Assembly (NCBI RefSeq): GCF_047663525.1
Contig: NC_092607.1
Span: forward strand, 4,435,001-4,499,000
Direction of reading: 5' to 3'
Source: Anas platyrhynchos
Taxonomy: Eukaryota > Chordata > Aves > Anseriformes > Anatidae
Length of the DNA stretch: 64,000 nt
In this document: positions 1 through 18,319 of the stretch, in pieces
How positions within the stretch are numbered: position 1 is the stretch's first letter
How the letters are laid out: each line of letters begins with the position of its first letter
Notes under the pieces: generated by a model
Seen by the model: only the letters and a program-made list of their open reading frames with translations
Told to the model about the DNA's origin: nothing
Databases searched by the model: none
Made by a program: the position numbers and the translations under genes

Positions 1-5345
<5,345 letters not shown>

Positions 5346-5465
5346 CTAGGGGGGAGCCCCCCAGCGCCCCCCCCTCAGCCGGGCAGGGGCAGGAGCCGGG
5401 GGCGAGGCTGCCCCATGCTGGGAGGCTCCGGCCTCTGCTGCCGGGCCTCGCCTGGCCGTGGGAGG

Positions 5466-5529
5466 CCGGCGAGGAAAAAAAAGATGGGGGGGGGTAAAGG
5501 AAAAGAAAAAAAAAAAAAAAAAAAAGGAG
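5466..5529. repeat. Homopurine tract with poly-A run in JPH2 leader
   Basis: A nearly pure purine stretch on the plus strand contains a G9 run and a continuous A run of over 20 bases. On the JPH2 sense strand it is a long pyrimidine tract inside the probable 5' untranslated region. It probably varies in length between individuals. Confidence 0.7.
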
Positions 5530-5620
5530 GGGGGTCCCAAGCCCCCGCCCCAAGCCTTTCCCCGCCCGGAGGGAGGTCAGCGCTGCCCTAACAAGGCCAT
5601 CGGAGGCCGGGAGCTGCTCC

Positions 5621-5767
5621 CAAAAATAACCCCGCGGGCCGGCCCCCGCCTCGGGGCCCTTTTATGAAGGAGGAGGAGGGAGAGGCCTCCACCCCCCCAC
5701 CCCCCCCCACCTCCGGGCGGGCAGCCAGCAGAGGAGAGGCTGGGAAAGTGAAATAGCCGAAAATAGC
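5621..5767 (-). promoter_or_regulatory. JPH2: Probable JPH2 core promoter with MEF2-like sites
   Basis: Read on the minus strand, this CpG-rich stretch holds a CATAAAAG TATA variant at about 5661-5668. A TTATTTTTGG element at about 5621-5630 is one mismatch from the MEF2 consensus YTATTTTTAR. Two spaced CTATTT half-sites lie at about 5751-5767. JPH2 is a muscle gene, so MEF2-type sites would make sense. Placing the promoter here is inference from motif position 300-430 bases upstream of the ATG. Confidence 0.4.
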
Positions 5768-5769
5768 GC

Positions 5770-7949
5770 CTGGGAAGGGGCGAGCTGCTGCCCGGCCGCC
5801 TCCCGGAGGCTGGGAGCGCCCCTCGGGGCTGGCTCCATCCCCAGCCTCCCCCGGCCCAGGAGCTGGGGGGCGAGACGCAGAGCCCTGAGCCCCCCTTTGG
5901 GGCAAAGCTCCAACGCTCAGATAACAGTGGTGCACCTTGGACAGCCTCCCGAGCAGCCAGAGAGGTGCTGAAGAAAGCCTACGTGTCTGCAGGACGAGCT
6001 AAATGTGTGTAAATGTCACCTACAAGACAGAACAGCCGTGCATCGTCCTGTGCAGGCACAGGTGAGGGCCACCGCTGTGAAGTGTACTACAAAAAGCCTC
6101 ACAAATTACTCAGCCACGCAAACGAGGGAATGGGCTCCTTGGATAAGGGACTGACACAACTCAGAAGCACCCCTTGGCAGAACCAGAAACCCCTTTTCCA
6201 TTTTAACGTCAGATCTTAAAATTGTCAGAAATTTTATGTAAAATTTCATGTCAGAAATTAAAACAAAACAAAAAAACTTTCAGACTACTTAGTCATGCTT
6301 TCAAGGTTTGCTCTGCACCATGCAGGGCTGGAAATTGATGTTTTCACCAAGCAAAGCCGGAGGTTTTTTGGTTTGTGGCTCCTGGGCAGAGCCAAGCAGC
6401 ATGTAGTAACAGGGCTGAAAGTGTTAAGAGAGCACTCGCAGCTGCCCGCAGCCCGCTGCTCTGCAGTGTTCCAGGATTTGCCAGCCCAAGTATGTTGTAA
6501 CTGTCCTAGGAGGATGCCAAGTTCAGGACCACGTAATTATTTACTTAGGAACTCTTCCTAATTACGTAGCACAGTTGTGAACTGATAGACCACTGTTTAA
6601 ATATTAATAATTTATGAACATGCTGGCATTTAGAGAGCCCGCGCTGAGCACTGAATCAGCCATGCAATCAAACTTTAGGAAACACTAAAACCTGGTGTGT
6701 AATCAGGCACCACCCAGAGCTCCTCTGATTTCTTCTTTTTGGCAAAAAAAATTATCGCTCTGCTTTGAAGGCTGGCGAGGCAAGGAGTCAGCCGCACCCA
6801 GCCAGCCCCGACTCGGGATGGGGTGACCTCTAGTGGCCCTGCAGCACTCGCTTCCCATCCCAGTCTGCACCAGTTCACCTCTTTATTTTTCACACTACCT
6901 CCTGAATTTCATTCCACTTTCTATAAAGTGGTATCGAGCACCTGGCATTTTAATCCTAAACCCAGCAAGTACAGGTCTGTGGTGATTATCAAAGAAATGT
7001 TAAAACAACATATATTGAAAAAAGGTCTTCACATCACCATGGCACCTACCATGTTACATGCAATGGTGATGTGGCTGCTACTGGCAAACATTTGGGAACA
7101 GTAATACTTATTTGAGAAGTATTTTATTCTGAAGCTAGAAAATGCTGTTTTGGCCTTCCTAAAAATACACTGAACAGGCTCCATCTTATTTTTACTTCTG
7201 TTACCTTGAGAAGCAATTGTCCATAAGAAAGCAGGGTATTTCTGCTCCTGAAGACAAGCCTCTAAGGCCTTTGGGACATTCACTGAGGAGTTACACTTGC
7301 TTCACGTTTTCCGCTAGAAAACACTACAGAAATCAGAATAACCTCTTGAATAAGGCCTTCCCTTGATAGTCCACATCTCCTTTCTGCTTTCTGCTTCTAG
7401 CAAGCAAATCTTTCCTCTGTTAACCTACTTTCACCTAACTGAACAAAGACAGGTGAAAGAGGGTGACTGTTTAGGTGACCATAATAAAGCCTCTCTTCAG
7501 GCACAAAGGAATAACAATGTCTCCACCCAGGAAAAGCAGATTCTCTTTCCTGAATTTGCCTGGAGTAGGATTTGTACCAAGCAGAGGATGGGAAATGATC
7601 ATGCTTTATGAAATAAAATCAGAGGCACAATTGTCCAAAAATGCAAGCCTAAGCATTACAAACTGAGGCCAAAGTCGATTCAAAGAAGCTGAGTTACACC
7701 AAGTTTCTCTCATAAGAGCTCTAACTACCAGGAGAACTAGATACTCTTCCCTTCCAACAAACTGAAACAGGAGGATTTTGAAAACGAGGTAGAATTTCCC
7801 ACAGTAGATCTCTCAAGTATAGGCAGATACTCTTTAAACACGCTCACTGTTTACTTCAATAGCTATTCCAAGTATAAACTATAATGCTTAAGCTGAAGTG
7901 TTTGTACATCTGCAATAATGAACTTTACCTAGGATGCAAAGAAAGGTTT
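5770..7949. other. Intergenic, JPH2 promoter to OSER1 3' end
   Basis: The first few hundred bases are CpG-rich flank of the JPH2 promoter and the rest is AT-rich unique sequence. The open frames are short and unrelated to known proteins. I see no gene or mobile element here. Confidence 0.6.
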
Positions 7950-7955
7950 TTTATT
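7950..7955 (-). terminator. OSER1: Poly(A) signal of OSER1
   Basis: AATAAA on the minus strand lies about 100 bases past the OSER1 stop codon and implies a very short 3' untranslated region. The plus-strand paralog has the same arrangement, about 130 bases past its own stop. Confidence 0.6.
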
Positions 7956-8052
7956 GCAAGCACAGTGAGCAATGATTGGATCGCATCTCACAGGAATGTG
8001 ACTGAGGTCACATTAAAACCACCCACACGCTTGTTTCTAGTGCTCCTCGTTG

Positions 8053-11524
<3,472 letters not shown>

Positions 11525-11537
11525 TCACCATATACTG

Positions 11538-14350
11538 CTAAAAGCAGAAAAGAGACATACCAAACTAAGAACCAATACCTCATTAAAAACATTAGTTGCC
11601 CAGCAGCATCATAATACATGAAAGTAAGCTCCAAACAGCAAACTGCACAAAGCTGAGGTCATTCTAACAGAATGTTTCTGAAAGTTGATTCAGAACAAAC
11701 TCTATGATACCCAACTATGCAACAGTCTCTCATACAACTGCATTGCTGAGTTAGCAATTTAAAGTAAAATCTGGTGTCAAGAGCATCTTGCATAAAGTTT
11801 AGACAGACTCTTCCATTTGTCTGAGAGCTGCTACCACGATAACTCCAGAAAAGGTGAAAGGTGAGAAGAAAAAACATTAGAAACAACCAACTTTATACAA
11901 CTACAGGAGTTGATGTTACATATATATTAAAAACAAAAACAAACAGACCTTTCTTAAGCCAAGATAAAGTGTTAAGCTAAACATTTTTTTCTTATTTCTA
12001 GATCCCAGGTGTTTGGTTGAAATTCTCCTCTTACATTACAATTGGATGAAACACTGCAGTGAGTCACATCAGACTCACATCCTCCTGATGTGCTCTATGA
12101 TCGACTAGCTACTGCTACCATGGAGGACCAAAGGACAAAGAACACACTGCTTTTAAAACACATTAAAATTAAATATAAGTTGTTCAAATTTAAGCAGGTT
12201 GAATAAAAAAGTTAATTACATTCGCAGTATACCAAAATAGTCAAAGTGAGTTAAACTGCATCTGTTTTTGCTCACACACACTGGACTATTAGAAAGAAAA
12301 AGTGAAGCAGGACTCAGAAGTGATTATTTTTGCATGCCATACTCCTCAATTTTACAAGTTTGCTTTTTTTTTTTTTTTGATTAAATAAACCAGAAGCAGT
12401 AAACTCACAACAAAAACTGGTCAAGACTGTGAAAGAATCTGAACAACCAGAATCCTCAACTTTGCTTATACCACCCACCCAAAAGAAATTTTCTACACAT
12501 CTTGACAATCAAGACTATCCCAATTTCAGAAAAAAAGAAGTCTCAAAAAAAAAAAAAAAAGAAGTCTCATTTCTACACCACAAGCTCAGCATTTGTTGAA
12601 GTTTGCCTGGGCAGTTAACCTGCTTCACTTTATACGTTTTGAAAAGAACATACTTTTCACCTGTGTAGTCTCCATTACCACACATCAAAGCCCTTAAACA
12701 GAGGTATTTTGCTACTGAGGTCTCTGCAAAACTGCTTTTTAACAGGATAGAAGTTCAATGGATTGACTTGAGTGCTTCTGGAAAAAGGGGGCCATTTGGT
12801 GGTAGCCTGGTTGCGTGGGTTGTGAGCAGATCATCAGTGTGTTTTTTTTTTTTTTCAAAAATTTACAAGGGGAAGTCACGCTTGACCAACTTGATAACCT
12901 TCTATGATGACACGACTGGCTTGGCAGACAAGGGGAGAACAGTGGATGTTTACTTTGACTTCAGTAAGGTATTCAAACACAAGATTCCAACAAGATCCCC
13001 ACAAGATCCTGACAGAGAAGCTGATGAAGCACAGGCCGGATGAGCTGCACAGTTCAGCACAGAGGATGGGGAACAGTGGCACAAAGTCAAGCTGGAAGCC
13101 AGTAACGAGCGGTGTACCCCAGCAGTCAATAGTGGGGCCACTTTTGCCTAACACCTTCATCAAAGATCTGGATGACAGCACAAAGAGTAGCCCCAGCAAG
13201 TTTGCTGATGATACAGCACGGGCAGGAGATGTGGATGCACTGAGGGTATAGTGCTGCCACCCAGACAGACCTTGACAGGCTGGAGAAATGGGCTGAATGA
13301 GGGGCATTGCAAAGCCTGGCCCTGGGGAGCAACCCCAGGCACCACCAGCACATGCTGGGGGCCACCCAGCTGGAAAGCAGCCAGCAGAAAAGGCCCTGGG
13401 GTCCTGGGGGATGCTATGGGGAACACAAACCAGCAATGTGCCCTGCTTGCAAAGAATGCTCACGGTATGCTGGGCTCCTTCAGGCAAAACATTGCCAGCA
13501 GGTCAGGGGAAGTGATTCTTCCCCTCTGCTCAGCACCAGTAAGGCTGTGCCTGGATTGCTGGGTCCAGTTCTGGGCTCCCCAGTACCAAAGAGATGTGGA
13601 GCTACTGGGAAGAGCAGGGTCAAAAGGATGAGTAAGGGACTGGGGCATCTCTCCTGTGATAAAAGGTGGGGAACTCGGGCTGTTCAGCACGGAGAAGGCT
13701 CGGGGGGATCTTAGTGTCTAAATATGCCCGAGGGAAGGGCACAAAGAAGTCAGAGCCAGGCTCTTTTCGGCGGTGCCTGGGGACAGGGCCAGACGCTAAG
13801 GGCACAGCCTGGAAAAGGAGAAGTTCTGTCTGAACAGCAGGAAGCACTCTGCGCTTTCTGTAGCATGGAAAAGAAGAAGTCTGGGTACAGAAAAGGAGCC
13901 TCCCGCCCCTCAGAAGCTCAGCTGCTTGTGGGGACGCGGGGCGGGAACTCCTGCTCCGGGCCAGCCCCATTGAGCCGGGGCTGGGAGCTGGTGGCGCTGC
14001 CCGTCCGGGCCGCACCGCGGGCAGCTCCGTGCCTCAGGGGGGAGCAACCAGCGGGGGAAGCGGCCAGCACAGGCGCCGCGCTCCTCTCAGCAGGGCAGCG
14101 CTTCACACCGCCCGTCAGGAGGCTGCCCCTCGCCCCACGGAGCCTCCTTCAGCGCCCGGCTCCCTGCGGGCCCTCACTCAGCAACGAGCCACCGCCAGCG
14201 GCTCCCGGCTGCCGCGGGACACAGCGCGGGGCTGCCCCCAGCCCTCCTGCTGCCCCCACAGCCCTGCTATTCCTCCCCCTCCCCCCTATTTACCCTCCAA
14301 CCCCCCCCGTCCCCTCCCCAGCTCCATCCCCGGCCCCCCCAGCCCCGTAC
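11538..14350 (-). other. OSER1: Probable 5'-leader intron of OSER1
   Basis: An acceptor-like site sits on the minus strand just above the ATG exon. The CpG island beyond contains a strong minus-strand donor, GGCAG|GTACGG, at the 14350/14351 boundary. Together these suggest that a non-coding first exon starts in the island and is spliced across this interval. The interval holds A/T-rich simple runs (12362-12379, 12545-12560) and a degraded CR1. The splice pairing is inference. Confidence 0.4.
12853..13860 (+). mobile_element. CR1 LINE fragment (reverse transcriptase region)
   Basis: About 1 kb of CR1 ORF2 lies in sense orientation. Translated pieces include [15 protein letters not shown] and [14 protein letters not shown], followed by [11 protein letters not shown] and FADDTA, which are hallmarks of the non-LTR reverse transcriptase palm. 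The frame breaks several times and the 3' untranslated end is missing. It is an old, 5'- and 3'-truncated copy lying between the two OSER1 genes. Confidence 0.85.
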
Positions 14351-15060
14351 CTGCCCGCCTGTCCCCAGCCCCGCCCGGCAGCGCTGCGGCGGGGCCCGGC
14401 CCGGGAGGAGGCGGCGGCGGCGGGACGCGAACCCGGGTCAGGAAGGGAAAGGGAGGGGAGGGGGGAGGGAGTTTAAATAAAAAAAATAAAAAAAATAAAA
14501 AAAAGCCCCGAAGGCCGCATGCGCGCTGCGCCCCGCGCCGCTGACGCCAGTTCCTGTTGTGCTCGGGGCCCGGCGCCGCCCCGGCAGCGAGGCGGGAGGG
14601 GGGGGCGGGGGGCGCCTCACGGAGCGCGGCCCGGGCGGAGCGGCCGGACCGGGACCGGGACCGGGGCCGGGACCGGGACCGGGGCCGCCTCACGGAGCCG
14701 GGCGGGGCCCCACGGGACGGGGTAGGCACCGGGGGGCGGCCGGGAGCGGGCGGCGGGGGCACCGGGGGAGCTTTAACCCTCCCCCCCCCCCGGGGGGTTC
14801 CTGAGGCGCAGCCCCCGGTGGGAGCCCGTTGGAGCTCGGTGCCGCCTCACCGAGCCCCCCCCCCCCCCGCTGTGTGTTGTAGCTCCCGGCGCATGGCCCG
14901 GCCCCCCCATGGCAGCCAAGGAGGAGGAGGAGGAGAGCCTGCAGCTGGCCTTCAAAAAGCTGCGGGTGGACGCGGCGGGGTGAGTGAGCGAGCCCGGGGA
15001 GGGCCCCGGCGGGGCAGGCTGTGCTGGGGGGCTGCCTGAGCGGGGAGGAGGCTCCGAGGG
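13900..15060. promoter_or_regulatory. CpG island, probable bidirectional OSER1 / OSER1-like promoter
   Basis: A dense CpG island sits between the divergent OSER1 genes and covers exon 1 of the plus copy. An NRF1-like CCGCATGCGC element lies near 14515-14524 and no TATA box is near it, which is common for divergent housekeeping promoters. Beside it are an AAAAAAT-type simple repeat (about 14475-14504) and GGGACC-type hexamers (14645-14686). Minus transcription is supported only by a good donor at 14350. Plus transcription is supported by exon 1 at 14909. Confidence 0.55.
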
Positions 15061-18000
15061 GAGGAAACTGCATTGCTTGAAACGAAACGCGGTCCTTGTA
15101 ACTGCCCGCTGAGCAAAGCAGCGCTTTGGTGCTGGTTTTGGCTCGGTATCACACTGAAGTTGCACAGTGACAGCGTGAAACCCTGACGTGACCCGCCCAG
15201 ACACACTCAGCCTGCCCTGGTAGCGTTACTCACCCTGTGAGACACGGGGCTTGCTCATCCTTCTGTCGAAATGCCGGGGCCTTCAGGCTCAGCATCATTT
15301 ACAGCAGCACATAAGCATTTGCCTGGAGAGCCTCTGAAGAAGAGTCCCCAAACTTTGTGCTGCTCTAGAGCCGGGCCTTACTGGCAGTTAGCGTGTGGGC
15401 TAAATGCGGGCACTGATAATTTCTTATTTCAGAAGATAACAGAGTAAAATGTCTGTGGACATTTTTATACCCCAAACATTTGATAACGCACCAAATACAT
15501 AGATAATATGTAGTATAAGCTTGTTCCTTTGCAGCGGGAGATAACAAAATTATGTAGGCTAATACATTGTGAGATAGTTCACTTGAAGCCTTTTGGGAAT
15601 TCGCCGGCATAAGGGAAAGCTTTTGTACTGATCACTAACGTTGGCTTATGAGCTCATCTCCATAGCCATCAATACTCTGAACTCATGACCTCCCCTGCTC
15701 AATAAAAATACATTTTCATTTGCTACTCCTTTTATATATTTGAGGATGTCTTCTGTTAAATGTGGAAAAAAATACCTGTTCTATAGATCTGAGAGAAGCA
15801 AGGAGCAGTGCTTACTAACCATACTGCTCTTCATGTGTTGCCAGTGTGGAATTCTGTTTGATGCCCGATGACCTCTCTTCAGTCCCAAAAAGATCTTGTT
15901 TTGAACAGCTAATACCTACCGACTAGTCTGTTAAGATGAACTTTGGGTGGGGTGCTTGGCTCTTCTGATAGAATTTCAGACACTGTACTTAGGATTTTCT
16001 GTCCTGTGTTCTAAATCACATATCTGGCTGTCAAATCCATATGCTGATATTTTGTTAAGCATCTCTGTAATTGCTTGCACTTCCATACTGAACTAGGCGC
16101 AGAGCACTGTGGTAAGGCACGCAAGGTGAGGTATGTTTGTTGCCTGGATTTCCAGGGCCAGAAGTATTTATTTTTTCCCATTATACGTTTATCTGGAAGT
16201 TTTAATGAGAAATAAATTGGTACTCTCTCCTTGTTTGTTGCTGTACCTCATCCACATCTGACTATTCCTCAGCTTGCTGCTGTGGGTTCCTGACTTTGCA
16301 TTTTAGATGAGTAGGAGTCTATCTTTAACAACTATTGTCAGACAAAAATAATTGGAACATGAGTTTACATTCCTTTAATGTGTCATCTTGTTGCTAATAG
16401 GGCATGACATCAGCCTCTGGGCATTTTGGCCTTGTTTCCTCACATCCCACCTATTTTTAGGCACTTAACTGTGGTCAACAGAAAAAGGGTGGTTGGGCAG
16501 ATCTCCGTGAGATCCTGCTTCTAACCACTGACTATAGAGGAAGTCAGGGCTGCAAACCGAATTGTCCTCACTAAGCATCTAAACCTATGAGGCTGCATCC
16601 AGATCTTTGAAGCCATATGTTGAGGCACCATTGTAACGTGGCATTTTCCTCTTTACTTAGATGTATTGCAGCTCTGTCTGTGGGCGACGGGACGATTCTC
16701 AGGACACCGATAAGAACAGCAGTGGATGGAGCCAAACAACAGTCTGTTTGCTCCAAGGAAGCATGGCATGGGTAAAACATCCCGTTAGCTGCACCATACG
16801 TGTATCGAGACATTTAAATCTTGTGTACTGTTTCTACTGAAAGTTGTTGTTAATTATGTGGCTGAACATATCTTTCCTCTCCTTTCTATTGCAAATATTT
16901 ACCATAACTGTTTGATATGATTTTTTTAAGAGGCTTAATACTTAAAAAAAATAAAAAAAATAAAAAAAATATTGCCTCTTGTTAGAGAGAAGGTACCTAA
17001 ACCTTTATTTTCCACTAATCTCCTCAGAGATCCTTCTCTTCAAGTCTTTAATGTTTGCACCTTTCTCTCACCCCTTTTGGGGTTCTTTTATTTCTGTTTT
17101 GAAGTACCTGGATATTCAGTGTAATTCTGCCAGCAGCTCTAACCGATACCAGGTTCTGCATTCCAGTTCAGTTTGGGATGACAAGCACCTTCAACAAAAG
17201 ATTTTGGGGGAGGTACCTTTAAAACAGGGAGGATGTTATGGATCTCTCCTTTGGGGGAGCTCCAGTTCACTTAAGCTTCTCCACTGTTCCTGTCAGAGAT
17301 TGTATGCCACCAGTCATCCAATTTTTCTAAAAAGAAAAAAAAAAAAAAAAAAAACACACACCATTATGTACACACACATTTATTTAGATATATACAGTTA
17401 GCCACATTTTAGAGCTTTTTGGCGTAGATTCTGTCGTTACATACCTGTTGACCCGTTACAACCCCACAGGTGTGTGAGAAAGCCTTCGAGAGGGTCGGCG
17501 AGAGTTCCACGTCGCAGACGTTCCAAGTCCCCTGTCCTGCATCCCCCCAAGTTTACATACTGCAACGTGAAAGCCAGCGGCCAGCTGAAACACAAAACCC
17601 AGTCAGACGTGTCAAAGAGTAACGTCACTCCAGACGTTTTTGTTCCAGCAGAACACGGTACAAAGGACAGGCATGATTCTCACTTTGAGGCCAGTGATGA
17701 CAGAAGAGCCAGAACTGAACCTCTGGAAGCTTCCACCACTCAAGAGCCTTTGGGGAAGTCGAGGGAGAGTTGCCTCGGTCTCTCCTCGTCCTTCGAGACT
17801 AGCTTGCACTCAAGCCAAACCTCAGATTTCCAGTCCTTATCCATGCTTAGCAATGGCAAGCAGTGCCCTTGTACGGACAAGAAGTGCCAGTGCAGGCAGT
17901 GGCGCTCCATGGAGGTGTACTCTTTCTCTGGTTTACGGAGCGTCCTGTCTGAGTGTGAGAAGGCAGTCCTGGGAGCACGCGCCCGCTCGCGTCAGAACAG

Positions 18001-18163
18001 GTCCCCGTGTGGAGCGGCCGCATCGGGTTCTCCCAGGTCGTGTTCTGAGCAAGCTCGAGCCTTTGTGGATGATGTGACTATTGAAGATCTTTCAGGCTAC
18101 ATGGAATACTACTTATATATTCCTAAGAAGATGTCCCACATGGCAGAAATGATGTACACTTGA
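14909..18163 (+). CDS. OSER1-like protein (second, divergent OSER1 gene)
   Basis: This is a full second member of the OSER1/DUF776 family. Three exons (14909-14979, 16661-16771, 17470-18163) join into an open frame of 291 codons. Splice sites are GT-AG, and both introns are in phase 2 at the same codons as in OSER1. The protein begins MAAKEEEEESLQLAFKKL and keeps LRVDAAG. Exon 2 reads ...LSVGDGT...SKEAWHG. Exon 3 opens with the [15 protein letters not shown] block, keeps the CPCTDKKCQC cysteine cluster and ends in a block identical to OSER1 over its last 33 residues. The middle of exon 3 is freely diverged. Retained introns exclude a retrocopy, and intact frames with synonymous-only change at the C-terminus argue for a working gene. 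The role is presumably like OSER1, but this is inference. I do not recognise an established symbol. A human coding counterpart at this place is not known to me. Confidence 0.88.
14980..16660 (+). other. OSER1-like intron 1
   Basis: A 1681-base intron (GTGAGT donor, TTTACTTAG acceptor). The first few hundred bases belong to the CpG island and the rest is AT-rich. No further feature was seen. Confidence 0.75.
16772..17469 (+). other. OSER1-like intron 2
   Basis: A 698-base intron (GTAAAA donor, ACCCCACAG acceptor). It contains an AAAAAAAT-type simple repeat near 16942-16970 and an A-run near 17333-17354. Confidence 0.75.
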
Positions 18164-18291
18164 CTGAAAGCAATAGAGAACCATGATTCAGAGTTCGGAG
18201 CGATGGTTGGGTTAATAGCCTTGTCAGTGCCATGTTTTTGCTGTTGTGTGTTTGATCAAATGTTTCTTTGCATCATACAGTTTAGTTTTCT

Positions 18292-18297
18292 AATAAA
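18292..18297 (+). terminator. Poly(A) signal of OSER1-like
   Basis: AATAAA, immediately followed by an overlapping second AATAAA-type match, lies about 130 bases after the stop and gives a short 3' untranslated region. Confidence 0.65.
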
Positions 18298-18319
18298 ATA
18301 AAAAATGGAATATAGTTTC

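Noticed and set aside
12537-12569. A-run flanked by a repeated GAAGTCTCA, like a target-site duplication
   Set aside because: The repeats directly flank only an A-run with no inserted body, so simple slippage or local duplication explains it.
13724-14476. 250-codon plus-strand frame near the OSER1-like promoter
   Set aside because: It begins in the degraded CR1 and runs into the CpG island; it is a composite of repeat and GC-rich sequence.
14909-18163. OSER1-like as a processed pseudogene of OSER1
   Set aside because: Both introns are kept at the same codons and phases, the frame is open, and C-terminal substitutions are all silent. A retrocopy would lack introns.
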